Assembly (NCBI GenBank): GCA_963844235.1
Contig: CAWJNF010000001.1
Location: 186,001-250,000, forward strand
DNA from: CAWJNF01 sp963844235
GTDB lineage: Bacteria; Actinomycetota; Thermoleophilia; Gaiellales; Gaiellaceae
Direction of reading: 5' to 3'
DNA length: 64,000 nucleotides
Made by a program: the position numbers and the translations under genes. Under the pieces are notes generated by a model. The model searched no databases and was not told the DNA's origin. It saw only the letters and a list, made by a program, of their open reading frames with translations. Shown one piece after another: positions 32,478 to 41,180 of this stretch. Every line of letters starts with the position of its first letter. Position 1 is the stretch's first letter.

Positions 32478-33704
32478 ATGGCGAAGCCTCTCGTCTTCGA
32501 CGTGCTCGTCGTCGGCAGCGGTGCCTCAGGACTGGCCGCGGCGCTCTCCGCGGAACGGGCCGGGGCGCGCGTCGGGCTCGTGACGAAGGGCGCGCTCCAG
32601 TCCTGCAACTCGGCCAAGGCGCAGGGTGGTATCCAGGCGGCCGTCGGCGACGACGACTCCCCCGACCTCCACGCCGAGGACGTCTGGAAGAGCTCGCACG
32701 AGACGGCCGATATGCGGCTCGTCGACGTCCTGACGGGCGAGGCGCAGTCCGCGATCGCATGGCTCGAGCAGCACGGGGTGACCTTTACGCGCGCCAGCGG
32801 TAACGGTCATAATCCTTCGTACCGGCTCGCGCGCTGCGGCGGCGCGAGCCGGAAACGTCTTCTGCAGGTCGGTGATCGGACGGGGCATGCGATCACGACC
32901 GCACTCCGCGACGCCTTCACCTCCTCGACGGGGAAGGCGCTCGCGTCCACGCCGCTCGTTGCCGCGCAGACCAGGCCTGGTGGCGGCTTCAGCGTGATCT
33001 GCCGGCCGAGGGACGGCGGCGACAGGGAGATCGAGGCCGGAGCGCTCGTCCTCGCGGCCGGCGGCCGCTGTTATCGGGAGGCGCAGGAACGGGGCGAGCT
33101 CACTACGAACCATCCGGGCGCGACCGGCGAGGCGACAAGCGTCGCCCGAGAGCTCGGCGCGGAGGCCCGTGACCTCGACGCGCTCCAGTATCACCCCAAC
33201 GGCGGCGTCTGGCCGAGCGGCATGCAGGGCTATTCGATCCCGGAGACGACGAGGGCCTACGGCGCCGAGCTCCTGAATGCCGACGGCGAGCGATTCGTCG
33301 ACGAGCTCGCGCCGAGGGACGTCGTCTCGGAGGCCATCTTCCGCGAGGTCGCCGAAGGCAGAGGAATGACCAGCCCCGACGGCCGGCCTGCCGTCTGGCT
33401 GGACACGACCAAGATCCCCGAGGCGGATGCCCTCATCTCGCTGCCGTACATGCTGCGCCGGTACCGGGCGGCCGGAGTCGACCCGCTGGCGGAGCGGATC
33501 CTCACGTACCCGGTGCTCCACTACCAGAACGGGGGCCTCGTGATCGACGAGCACGGCGAGACGACGGTGCCGGGAATGTTCGCGTGCGGCGAGATCGCCG
33601 GCGGCACGCACGGGCGCAACCGGATGATGGGCAACTCCCTGCTCGAGTGCGTGGTCTTCGGGCGCCGCGCCGGTCGGGCGGCAGCCGAGAAAGCGAGGTT
33701 GTGA
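32478..33704 (+). CDS. fumarate reductase / succinate dehydrogenase / L-aspartate oxidase family flavoprotein
   Basis: A 408-residue FAD enzyme. The dinucleotide-binding loop is VLVVGSGASGLAAALSAE, the flavin-linked SCNSAKAQGGIQAA and the HPNGGVWPSG and ELAPRDVVSEAI catalytic segments are conserved, and EIAGGTHGRNRMMGNSLLE closes the FAD site. It is shorter than typical SdhA/FrdA (about 580) and nearer NadB-like proteins. It is followed with a one-base overlap by class I fumarase genes, so it probably oxidises or reduces a C4-dicarboxylate or a similar acid. No SdhB-type iron-sulfur subunit is present here. Confidence 0.75.
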   Translation: MAKPLVFDVLVVGSGASGLAAALSAERAGARVGLVTKGALQSCNSAKAQGGIQAAVGDDDSPDLHAEDVWKSSHETADMRLVDVLTGEAQSAIAWLEQHGVTFTRASGNGHNPSYRLARCGGASRKRLLQVGDRTGHAITTALRDAFTSSTGKALASTPLVAAQTRPGGGFSVICRPRDGGDREIEAGALVLAAGGRCYREAQERGELTTNHPGATGEATSVARELGAEARDLDALQYHPNGGVWPSGMQGYSIPETTRAYGAELLNADGERFVDELAPRDVVSEAIFREVAEGRGMTSPDGRPAVWLDTTKIPEADALISLPYMLRRYRAAGVDPLAERILTYPVLHYQNGGLVIDEHGETTVPGMFACGEIAGGTHGRNRMMGNSLLECVVFGRRAGRAAAEKARL

Positions 33705-34597
33705 TGGCGGTCGCGACGGATCTCCAGAAGGTCGTGGAGGACGCCGCCGCGTACCTCTACGTCTGGGCGCTGAAGGACATTCCGCAGGATCTGCGCGATG
33801 CGCTGAAAGAGGCGCGCGGGCGCGAGACCTCGACGCCGGGCCAGCGCGTGCTCGACACGATCCTCAGGAACGTCGAGGTCGCGGATGCCGAGAAGAACCT
33901 CGTCTGCCAGGACACCGGGATCGCCGTCTACTACTGCCGTGTCGGCGAGGGCTTCCCGCTGCACCCGGCGCGGATCTACGAGGCGCTGCGCGACGGTACC
34001 GAGCGCGCGACGGTCGAGCATCCGCTGCGCTCGAACACCGTGCACACGCTGACGCGGGAGAACACGGGCCAGAACGTGGGCCATCGCGTCCCGATCGTGC
34101 ACTGGGACTTCGTCTCCGACTGGGACGGCCTGGATGTGAAGTGCGTGCCGAAGGGGTCCGGCTCGGAGAACATGAGCTTCCTGAAGATGTGCATCCCGGC
34201 CGACGGCGTGGCGGGCATCAAGCGCTTCGTGCTCGACTCGATCGTCGGAGCGGGGGGCAAGCCGTGCCCGCCGGGCATCGTCGGCGTCGGGATCGGCGGC
34301 TCGGCCGACTACGCGATGCACCTGGCCAAGGAGGCGATCGCGCGTCCCGTCGGGACACGGAACTTCGATCCCGAGGTGGCGAGGCTCGAGGAGGAGCTCT
34401 TCGAGCTGCTCAACGAGACCGGCATCGGGCCAATGGGGCTCGGTGGCGACGTGACCGTGCTCCAGTGCCACGTCGAGCACGCGGACACGCACATGACTCT
34501 CAATCCCGTCGCTGTCAACTACCAGTGCTGGGCCGCGCGGCGGGCGACCGCCCACATCGCCGCGGACGGCGCTGTCCAATACGACCGGGAGGCCTAG
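33704..34597 (+). CDS. class I fumarate hydratase, alpha (N-terminal catalytic) subunit
   Basis: A 297-residue alpha subunit of the two-component, oxygen-sensitive 4Fe-4S hydratase family (fumarase / L(+)-tartrate dehydratase). Cluster and active-site motifs include VCQDTGIAVYY, VPKGSGSENMS and the GIGGSADYAMHLAKEA loop, with further cysteines in GKPCPPGI and LQCHVEHADTH. ATG 33704 overlaps the preceding stop by one base (TGATG). It dehydrates a hydroxy acid such as malate; the context also suggests other substrates. Confidence 0.85.
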   Translation: MAVATDLQKVVEDAAAYLYVWALKDIPQDLRDALKEARGRETSTPGQRVLDTILRNVEVADAEKNLVCQDTGIAVYYCRVGEGFPLHPARIYEALRDGTERATVEHPLRSNTVHTLTRENTGQNVGHRVPIVHWDFVSDWDGLDVKCVPKGSGSENMSFLKMCIPADGVAGIKRFVLDSIVGAGGKPCPPGIVGVGIGGSADYAMHLAKEAIARPVGTRNFDPEVARLEEELFELLNETGIGPMGLGGDVTVLQCHVEHADTHMTLNPVAVNYQCWAARRATAHIAADGAVQYDREA

Positions 34598-34599
34598 AC

Positions 34600-35184
34600 A
34601 TGGCCGAGCACCGCCTGACGTTCCCGACCGACGAGGCGCACATCCGTGAGCTCCGCGCGGGCGACTCCGTTGTCGTCGACGGGCACATCCTCGGCATCCG
34701 CGACCGGACGCAGATCCGCATGTTCGACCAGGGCCGGCGTCCGCAGATGGATCTGTCCGGCGCGCTCCTGCTCCACACCGCGCCGAACGTGCGCAAGGTC
34801 GGCGAGGGGCGCTACGAGAAGATGTGCATCGGCACGACTACGAGCGCCCGCATGGTGCGCTTCACGGAGCCGCTCGGGCAGGACTACGGAGTGCGTGCGA
34901 TCTGCGGCAAGGGCGGCCTCCCCGACGAGGCGATCGAGCCGATGGGGCGGCTGGGCATGGTGTATTTCGCGATCGTCGGCGGCGCGGCGGCGCTCGAGAC
35001 CACGCAGATCGAGGAGATCGAGGAGGTCGAGTGGGAGGACCTCATGCCGGAGTGCCTCTGGAAGTTCCGCGTAAAGGACTTCGGGCCGCTCACGGTCGGG
35101 ATCGACTCCCACGGCACGTCGCTGTACCGCGACGTGCAGGAGCAGGCGAAGAAGCGACTGGAGGCCCTCTATGCACGGCTCTAG
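34600..35184 (+). CDS. class I fumarate hydratase, beta (C-terminal) subunit
   Basis: A 194-residue partner of the alpha subunit. GDSVVVDGHILGIRDRTQIRM, ALLLHTAPNVRKVGEG, TTTSARMVRF and the KGGLPDEAIEPM loop are typical of FumA-C / TtdB. GGGAGG lies upstream of ATG 34600, two bases past the alpha stop. With the alpha subunit it would complete the hydratase. Confidence 0.85.
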   Translation: MAEHRLTFPTDEAHIRELRAGDSVVVDGHILGIRDRTQIRMFDQGRRPQMDLSGALLLHTAPNVRKVGEGRYEKMCIGTTTSARMVRFTEPLGQDYGVRAICGKGGLPDEAIEPMGRLGMVYFAIVGGAAALETTQIEEIEEVEWEDLMPECLWKFRVKDFGPLTVGIDSHGTSLYRDVQEQAKKRLEALYARL

Positions 35185-35968
35185 CACCGGTGGGACGGAC
35201 GGCTGGCTCGACGTTCCCGCGCGCAGCCCGAAGCCGCGCTCGGGCGGCCTGACGCATGTCATCGACAAGGGGATGAACCTGCGCGACATCGAAGGCCTCT
35301 TCGATACGGGCGGGAACTTCGTCGACATCGTCAAGCTCGGCTGGGGCACGTCCTACGTCACGAACAACCTCGAGAAGAAGATTGCCCTCTACCGCTCCCT
35401 GGAGACTCCCGTGGTCTGCGGCGGGACGTTGTTCGAGGCAGCGGTCGCGCGCGGGCGCCTGGACGAGTACCGCGGCTGGCTCACAGAGAACCGGTTCTCG
35501 CACGTCGAGATCTCCGACGGCACGATCGACCTGCCGCGCACACGCAAGCTCGAGCTCATCGCGGAGCTGGCGCGCGACTTCGTCGTCCTTTCCGAGGTCG
35601 GCTCCAAGGATGCCGAGGTCGTCTACCCCCCGTACCAGTGGGTCGAGTGGATCAGGGAGGAGCTCGACGCCGGCTCCTGGAAGGTGATCACGGAGGGCCG
35701 CGAGGGCGGCACCGCCGGGATCTATCGCCGCGACGGCGAGATGCGAACGGGCCTGATCGACGAGATCGCCCACTCGATCGACGTAGGCGAGATCATCTTC
35801 GAGGCGCCCACGAAGGCCTCGCAGGCCTGGTTCGTCAAGCACTTCGGGCCCGACGTCAACCTCGGCAACATCCCGCCCGAGGAGGTCATTCCCCTCGAGA
35901 CGCTCAGGCTCGGTCTCCGCGCCGACACGCTCAAGGAAGTCCTGCTCCGTGAGCCCCAGCCGGTCTGA
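35171..35968 (+). CDS. comA: phosphosulfolactate synthase (ComA family)
   Basis: A 265-residue ComA-family TIM barrel. GGLTHVIDKGMNLRDIEGLF near the N-terminus, FVDIVKLGWGTS, VCGGTLFEAAVARGRLDEY, VEISDGTIDLP and FEAPTKASQAWFVKHFGPDVNLGNI are family hallmarks. The enzyme adds sulfite to phosphoenolpyruvate to give (2R)-phospho-3-sulfolactate, known from coenzyme M synthesis and from sulfolactate synthesis in Bacillus (yit operon). It overlaps the beta-subunit gene by 14 bases. ComB-type phosphatase and ComC-type dehydrogenase genes are not in the window. Confidence 0.85.
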   Translation: MHGSSTGGTDGWLDVPARSPKPRSGGLTHVIDKGMNLRDIEGLFDTGGNFVDIVKLGWGTSYVTNNLEKKIALYRSLETPVVCGGTLFEAAVARGRLDEYRGWLTENRFSHVEISDGTIDLPRTRKLELIAELARDFVVLSEVGSKDAEVVYPPYQWVEWIREELDAGSWKVITEGREGGTAGIYRRDGEMRTGLIDEIAHSIDVGEIIFEAPTKASQAWFVKHFGPDVNLGNIPPEEVIPLETLRLGLRADTLKEVLLREPQPV

Positions 35969-35977
35969 CGAGCGCGC

Positions 35978-36002
35978 GGGCCGGATGAGATCCGGCCCCT
36001 AC
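35978..36002 (-). repeat. palindromic repeat copy 4 (reverse orientation)
   Basis: Core GCCGGAT-gag-ATCCGGC, with the CCCTAC flank on the right. It lies ten bases past the comA stop and faces copy 5. Confidence 0.7.
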
Positions 36003-36026
36003 GCCCGCCACGGGGTGCTGGTGTTC

Positions 36027-36051
36027 GTAGGGGCCGCATCTCATGCGGCCC
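36027..36051 (+). repeat. palindromic repeat copy 5, with compensating arm changes
   Basis: Core GCCGCAT-ctc-ATGCGGC. Both arms differ from the other copies at matching positions, keeping the stem paired. With copy 4 it forms a head-to-head pair in the 99-base gap before the reductase gene. Confidence 0.7.
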
Positions 36052-36067
36052 GCCATCCGGGGACACG

Positions 36068-36775
36068 ATGACCGCGCGCCTCTCCCTCACGCCGCCGGAG
36101 CTCGAGGCTCTTCCGGCGGAGGAGCTGCTGCGCTGGGCGAGCGAGGAGTTCGGCGACCGGGTGTGCCTCACCTGCTCGTGGCAGAAGCAGTCGTCGGTGC
36201 TCGTGCACATGGTCTCGGACCTGGCGCTCGCGATGGACGTCGTCGAGCTCGACACGCACCTCTTCTTCCGCGAGAGCTACGACACGCGCGAGCGGCTCGT
36301 GGAGCGCTACGGGCTCAGCCTCATCTGTCCGGAGCTGCCGACGATCGCCGAGCAGCACGCGCGAGAGGGCCCGAACCTCTGGGAGACGAATCCCGACCGC
36401 TGCTGCCACATCCGCAAGGTTGAGCCTCTGATCGACGCGCTCGAGCCGTATGATGCATGGATATCGGGCATCCGCCGCGACCAGTCGCCGAGTCGCAGCG
36501 GGATCCCGAAGGTCGTCTGGTCGGATCGGTACCGGGTGTTCAAGCTTCATCCGCTCGCCGACTGGACAGAACCGGAGGTCTGGCGCTACATCGTGAGTAA
36601 CGACATCCCGTACAACCCGCTGCACGATGGCGGCTACCGTTCAATTGGCTGCATCCCGTGCACGCGGCCGACCGAGCTCGACGAGGAGGAGCGGGCCGGG
36701 CGCTGGGCCGGCTCGGACAAGCTCGAGTGCGGCATCCATCACGACAACTGCGACCCCCCGACGGAGAGGGACTGA
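36068..36775 (+). CDS. cysH: adenylyl-sulfate (APS) reductase, 4Fe-4S CysH type
   Basis: A 235-residue thioredoxin-dependent assimilatory reductase. The PP-loop CSWQKQSSVLVHM binds the nucleotide. The cysteine pairs of the APS-type 4Fe-4S cluster are present (RCCHIRK, then GCIPCTRP), and the catalytic cysteine lies in KLECGIHHDNC. It reduces APS (possibly PAPS) to sulfite, which could feed ComA as well as cysteine synthesis. Start ATG 36068 follows a short spacer after repeat copy 5. Confidence 0.85.
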   Translation: MTARLSLTPPELEALPAEELLRWASEEFGDRVCLTCSWQKQSSVLVHMVSDLALAMDVVELDTHLFFRESYDTRERLVERYGLSLICPELPTIAEQHAREGPNLWETNPDRCCHIRKVEPLIDALEPYDAWISGIRRDQSPSRSGIPKVVWSDRYRVFKLHPLADWTEPEVWRYIVSNDIPYNPLHDGGYRSIGCIPCTRPTELDEEERAGRWAGSDKLECGIHHDNCDPPTERD

Positions 36776-36783
36776 AGGTCGCC

Positions 36784-36808
36784 GTAGGGGCCGGATCTCA
36801 TCCGGCCC
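36784..36808 (+). repeat. palindromic repeat copy 6
   Basis: Same core as copies 1 and 2, nine bases past the cysH stop and 25 bases before the cysC start. Confidence 0.75.
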
Positions 36809-36833
36809 GATCAATGGAAGACGAAAGGAACGT

Positions 36834-37433
36834 ATGACGGATCACATCCACCCCGCCGAGCACCCCGAGTCGGACAAGGTCGCCGGTGGGGGCTTCACGC
36901 TCTGGTTCACCGGGCTTTCCGGCGCGGGCAAGACCACGATCGCGCACCTCGTCGGCCCCGAGCTCGAGGCGCGCGGCAAGATCGTCGAATACCTCGACGG
37001 CGACACCGTTCGAACCCGTCTCTCCAAGGGCCTCGGGTTCTCCCGCGAGGATCGCGACACGAACATCGAGCGGATCGGCTGGGTCGCCGCCCGGCTGACG
37101 CGTCACGGCGCGGCGGTCATCGCCGCCGCGATCTCGCCCTACGCGGAGACGCGGCGCAAGGCGCGCGACATGGTGGAGCCGTTCGGGCCGTTCGTCGAGG
37201 TCTTCGTCCACGCGACGGTGGACGAGTGCGCGCGGCGTGACGTGAAGGGCCTGTACGCGAAGGCCTTCGCCGGCGAGATCAAGGGCTTCACCGGGGTCGA
37301 CGACCCGTATGAAGCGCCCGACGCTGCGGAGATCGTGCTCAACACGGAGGAGCATCCGCCGGAGGAGTCGGCGCGGCTCGTGCTCGCAAAGCTCGAGGAG
37401 CTCGGCCTCGTGCCGGCGGCGGTGCAGGTGTGA
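36834..37433 (+). CDS. cysC: adenylylsulfate kinase
   Basis: A 199-residue APS kinase. The P-loop is FTGLSGAGKTTIAH, followed by EYLDGDTVRTRLSKGLGFSREDRDTNIERIGWVA and DPYEAP, all canonical. ATG 36834 has GAAAGGA upstream. It phosphorylates APS to PAPS, the sulfate donor for the sulfotransferases encoded at 42522 and 54394. It overlaps the ATP sulfurylase gene by four bases. Confidence 0.9.
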   Translation: MTDHIHPAEHPESDKVAGGGFTLWFTGLSGAGKTTIAHLVGPELEARGKIVEYLDGDTVRTRLSKGLGFSREDRDTNIERIGWVAARLTRHGAAVIAAAISPYAETRRKARDMVEPFGPFVEVFVHATVDECARRDVKGLYAKAFAGEIKGFTGVDDPYEAPDAAEIVLNTEEHPPEESARLVLAKLEELGLVPAAVQV

Positions 37434-38569
37434 GCACTACCCTGGACTCCCACCTGATCGCGCCTCACGGTGGCGCGCTCGTCGACCGAACCGGCGACAG
37501 GCCCGACGGCGTCGAGAGCCTCGAGACCGTCAGGCTCACGCCGCGCGAGCTGGCCGACCTCGACATGCTCGCGTCGGGGGCGCTTTCCCCGCTCACCGGC
37601 TTCATGGGCCGTGCGGACTACGAAGGCGTCGTCGAGGACATGCATCTCACGAGCGGCCTGCCGTGGGCTCTTCCCGTCTGCCTGGCGGTGCCCGAGGCGC
37701 CTACCGGTGACCGCGTCTGTCTCGCGAGCGAGGACGGGACTCCGCTGGCCGTCCTCGACGTCGAGGACGCCTTCCCGTACGACAGGGAGCGCGAGGCCGA
37801 GCGCTGCTTCCGCACGACGGACGGCGAGCATCCCGGCGTGGCCCGCCTTTACGAGCAGCACGATCTGTACCTGGCCGGCCGCGTAACCGTCTTTCAGCGC
37901 CAGCAGCCGTCGTTTCCGGAGCTCGCCAAGGACCCCTCCGAGACCAGGGCTCTGTTCGCCGAGCGGGGCTGGCGTCGCGTGGTCGGCTTCCAGACGCGAA
38001 ACCCGATCCACCGGGCGCACGAGTACCTGACCAAGTGCGCGCTCGAGACCGTCGACGGTCTGCTGCTGCACCCGCTCGTGGGCGAGACGAAGTCCGACGA
38101 CGTACCGGCCGCGGTTCGGGTCGACTGCTATCGCGTGCTGCTCGACGGCTACTACCCGACCGATCGGGTCGTCATCTCCGCCTTCCCGGCAGCGATGCGC
38201 TACGCGGGACCGCGCGAGGCGATCTGGCACGCGATCTGCCGGAAGAACTACGGCTGCTCGCACTTCATCGTCGGTCGCGACCACGCCGGCGTCGGTAGCT
38301 ACTACGGCACCTACGACGCACAGCTGATCTTCGACGAGTTCGGCCCGCACGAGCTCGACGTAGAGCCGATGTTCTTCGAGCACTCGTTCTGGTGCAAGGC
38401 CTGCGGTCAGATGGGTACGCCGAAGACCTGCCCGCACGGTGGCGACGACCATGTCTTCCTGTCGGGGACGAAGGTCCGCGAGCTGCTCGCCGCCGGCGAG
38501 CTCCCGCCCGCGGAGTTCTCCCGGCCCGAGGTCGCCGAGATCCTCATCCAGGCCTACAGTCAGATCTAG
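37430..38569 (+). CDS. sat: sulfate adenylyltransferase (ATP sulfurylase), homo-oligomeric type
   Basis: A 379-residue Sat. GFQTRNPIHRAHEYLTK carries the HxxH-type catalytic motif, FIVGRDHAGVG the second, and the C-terminal zinc-like loop CKACGQMGTPKTCPHG is present. It activates sulfate to APS and supplies both neighbours: CysC (to PAPS) and CysH (to sulfite). The GTG start overlaps the cysC stop (GTGA). Confidence 0.9.
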   Translation: MSTTLDSHLIAPHGGALVDRTGDRPDGVESLETVRLTPRELADLDMLASGALSPLTGFMGRADYEGVVEDMHLTSGLPWALPVCLAVPEAPTGDRVCLASEDGTPLAVLDVEDAFPYDREREAERCFRTTDGEHPGVARLYEQHDLYLAGRVTVFQRQQPSFPELAKDPSETRALFAERGWRRVVGFQTRNPIHRAHEYLTKCALETVDGLLLHPLVGETKSDDVPAAVRVDCYRVLLDGYYPTDRVVISAFPAAMRYAGPREAIWHAICRKNYGCSHFIVGRDHAGVGSYYGTYDAQLIFDEFGPHELDVEPMFFEHSFWCKACGQMGTPKTCPHGGDDHVFLSGTKVRELLAAGELPPAEFSRPEVAEILIQAYSQI

Positions 38570-38575
38570 TCCGGC

Positions 38576-38610
38576 TGCCCCGTTCCGGCGCGGGATGCCG
38601 GGACGGGGCA
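38576..38610 (+). terminator. hairpin terminator after sat
   Basis: Arms TGCCCCGTTCCGGC and GCCGGGACGGGGCA pair with a single G-T wobble around GCGGGAT. It starts seven bases past the sat stop and ends the sulfur operon. Confidence 0.65.
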
Positions 38611-38612
38611 CG

Positions 38613-38618
38613 TACAAT
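38613..38618 (+). promoter_or_regulatory. -10 hexamer TACAAT, leaderless start
   Basis: Eight bases lead to TTG 38627. Confidence 0.45.
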
Positions 38619-38626
38619 TGCCCGCC

Positions 38627-39619
38627 TTGCCTCGGTTCGCCGTGACCGTCGTCGTGCTGGTACTCGTCGCCGCGACGTCGGCGGCATTCGCGCTCACGGA
38701 GCGGCTCAAGCTCGAGCGGTCGCCGATCACGGCGCCCGCGTTCACGCGCGATATCTCGCCCGATTGCGACTGCGAGACCGCGGCGGCTCGGCTCCAGCTT
38801 CGCTTTCGCCGCGCCGAGGTCGTGACGGCCACCATCGTCGATCTGCAGAACCGCCCGGTGCAGGTGCTCGCCGTCAGGGATCCGATCCCACTGGGCGCGC
38901 ACTCCTTCCTGTGGGACGGACGGGACGAGTCGGGAGCAGTTGTCCCGGACGGGCGCTACCGGCTCAGGCTTCGCTTCGAGCGCGAGCGGCGCTCGATTCT
39001 CGTCCCGACGACGATTCGGGTGGACACCACGCCGCCACGGCTTCGCCGCGTGACCGTACGGAACGACACGATCTCGCCGGACGGCGATGGCCGCGCCGAC
39101 AAGCTCGTTGTCACCTACCGCACAGGTGAGCGCGCCTTCGCCGAGCTGGTCGTGGACGGGCAGGTCGTCGCGAGGACGCGCGCCCGCGACAAGCTGCGCC
39201 GCCACAAGCTCGAGTGGCGGGGAACCTTCCGCGACCCGGTGACCGGCGAGCGGCGGCCCGCACGCCGAGGAACCTACGAGGCGGCGCTCGTCGTGCGCGA
39301 CGTGGCGGGCAACGAGGCAACCGAGACGTTCCCGGTGCGGGTGCGCTTCATCGAGCTCGACCAGAGCGCGTACGCCGTGGAGCTCGGCGGCGTCCTGCGC
39401 TTTGCCGTCGACACAGACGCCCTCACCTTCGACTGGTTCCTGTTCCGCCCGCGAAGCGGCCGCCTGGGCCGTCCGGTGCTCTTCGACTCCGAGGTGACCG
39501 ATCGCGAGGTAGCCGTCACGATCCCGTCCGACGCCAGGCCGGGAACCTACGTGTTGCGGGCCGTTCAATCAGACCGGCGCGCGCGCGCGAACGTCACCGT
39601 GTCCGATCCGAGCCCGTGA
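38627..39619 (+). CDS. secreted or membrane-anchored protein with FlgD-like Ig domains
   Basis: A 330-residue protein with an N-terminal hydrophobic anchor (FAVTVVVLVLVAATSAAFAL). At least two Ig-like FlgD-type domains follow, marked by SFLWDGRDESGAVVPDGRYRLRL and ISPDGDGRADKLVVTY. TTG 38627 is taken as start from the leaderless hexamer; a TTG nine bases earlier would overlap it. It overlaps the next gene by four bases. The exposed Ig domains probably act as surface or assembly modules; the glycosidase at 14555 carries a related domain. Confidence 0.7.
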   Translation: MPRFAVTVVVLVLVAATSAAFALTERLKLERSPITAPAFTRDISPDCDCETAAARLQLRFRRAEVVTATIVDLQNRPVQVLAVRDPIPLGAHSFLWDGRDESGAVVPDGRYRLRLRFERERRSILVPTTIRVDTTPPRLRRVTVRNDTISPDGDGRADKLVVTYRTGERAFAELVVDGQVVARTRARDKLRRHKLEWRGTFRDPVTGERRPARRGTYEAALVVRDVAGNEATETFPVRVRFIELDQSAYAVELGGVLRFAVDTDALTFDWFLFRPRSGRLGRPVLFDSEVTDREVAVTIPSDARPGTYVLRAVQSDRRARANVTVSDPSP

Positions 39620-41118
39620 ACGGGACGGCGACCACGATCGGCTGCCTGCTGGGTGCGGCCGGTGCGGTGCTCGCGCTCGTCCCTCGCGCCCGCGGCGCGG
39701 CGATCGCCGGGTTGATGCTGCTCGCGGCCGGGATGGGATTTCTGGCGTATGCGCTCGTGCCGCGGGAAGACGTCGAGGCTCTCGTCTCGACCCCGGCGCG
39801 CGTCGTGGCCCTCACGCTGGCGGGCTTGGTGCTTCTCGGCGCGGGAGTAGCCCTGGCGCGCCGTCCTGCTCTGTTGCCCGTGCTCTTCCTCGTGGCCGCT
39901 CCGTTTCGCGTCCCGGTCGAGCTCGGCGCCTCAGAGGCGTTCCTGCTCGTCCCGTTGTATGCGGTGCTCGTGGCGGCGGTCGTCGCGCTCGTCGTCCGGG
40001 TGTCGGGAGGCGAGCCGCTGGTGGCGCTCCCGCTGGTCGTCAGCGCTCCGGCGGCGGCGTTCGTCGCGCTCGCGGCGATCTCGTTGACCTGGACGGGCGA
40101 TCTGCGCGCCGGGACGATCGAGCTGCTGTTCTTCCTCTTCCCCTTTGCCGCGCTGCTCGCCTGCCTCGCGCGCTCGCCGCTCGCCCCGTGGACGCCTCGT
40201 GTGCTCACGACCGTCGCGGTGGCACTCGGATGTGGGTTCGCAGCGGTCGGGCTGTCCCAGCTCTGGACCGGCGAGCTGTACTTCGCGCGTGACCTCGAGG
40301 TGGCCAACGCCTATACGTCGTACTTCCGCACGACGTCTCTCTTCGCCGACTCGAGCATCTACGGCCGGGAGCTCGCGCTCGGGATCGTGCTGCTCGTGGT
40401 CGCTCTCTGGTTGCGCCGCGTGCGCCTCGCCGTCGCGCTCCCGCTCATCGCACTGCTCTGGACCGGCATCTACTTCAGCTACTCGCAGTCGACAATGCTC
40501 TCTCTCGTGGTCGCCGTGCTCGCGGTCAGCGTGATCGCTGCCGACCGCACGAACCGCCGGCTGGTCGTTGCGGCAACGTTGGTCTGCGTCGTAGTGGCCG
40601 GCGTCGCCGTCGGCCTCGCCGGGCGCGGTGAGTCGTCGGATCGCTTCACGAGCGGGCGTGCCGGTCTGATCGAGAACACGTCGCAGGTGTTCGTGGAAAA
40701 CCCGGGCTTCGGCGTCGGGATCGGTGCCCAGCCGAGCGCGAGCCGGGAGCTGCTCGGCGGCAAGCAGCAAACCGAGCGCAACGCCTCCCACGCGACCCCG
40801 CTGACCGTCGCCGCCGAGCTCGGTGTACTCGGGATCGTCGCGTATGTCGGGTTCCTCGCCGGCTCTGTGGCCATCCTGCTCGCGACGCTGCGCCGGGACC
40901 GGGTCATCGGGCTCGGGCTGATCGGAGCCTTCGTGCTTCTCTTCGTCCACTCGCTCTTCTACAGCGGCTTCTTCGAGAATCCGGCCGTCTGGGGAGTCCT
41001 CGCGATGGCTGCGGCTGCGACTGCTCGTGTCCGGACGTCGGAGACCGTGCGCGCCCCCGGCATCAGGAGCGGCAGCCAGCCGTGCGGAGCGCCAGCATCT
41101 CCCTCCGCCGGCCTCTAG
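39616..41118 (+). CDS. O-antigen ligase / polymerase-like membrane protein
   Basis: A 500-residue protein with about twelve membrane helices and a large loop around residues 340-410 before the last helices (ENPGFGVGIGAQPS), the Wzy_C/WaaL layout. SYSQSTMLSLVVAVLAVSVIA precedes the loop. Proteins of this type join lipid-linked glycans to acceptors or polymerise them. GTG 39616 overlaps the Ig-domain gene stop, so the two are probably translated together. Confidence 0.7.
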   Translation: MNGTATTIGCLLGAAGAVLALVPRARGAAIAGLMLLAAGMGFLAYALVPREDVEALVSTPARVVALTLAGLVLLGAGVALARRPALLPVLFLVAAPFRVPVELGASEAFLLVPLYAVLVAAVVALVVRVSGGEPLVALPLVVSAPAAAFVALAAISLTWTGDLRAGTIELLFFLFPFAALLACLARSPLAPWTPRVLTTVAVALGCGFAAVGLSQLWTGELYFARDLEVANAYTSYFRTTSLFADSSIYGRELALGIVLLVVALWLRRVRLAVALPLIALLWTGIYFSYSQSTMLSLVVAVLAVSVIAADRTNRRLVVAATLVCVVVAGVAVGLAGRGESSDRFTSGRAGLIENTSQVFVENPGFGVGIGAQPSASRELLGGKQQTERNASHATPLTVAAELGVLGIVAYVGFLAGSVAILLATLRRDRVIGLGLIGAFVLLFVHSLFYSGFFENPAVWGVLAMAAAATARVRTSETVRAPGIRSGSQPCGAPASPSAGL

Positions 41119-41180
41119 CTCCATGGCAGACTGGTTCGGAGGTTGTCGGGGCGTGCATCTCGTCCCGTGGACGGAGGTAG

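Noticed and set aside
37139..39568. 809-codon minus-strand frame opposite cysC, sat and the Ig-domain gene
   Set aside because: Antisense of three well-supported genes; composition typical of a shadow frame.
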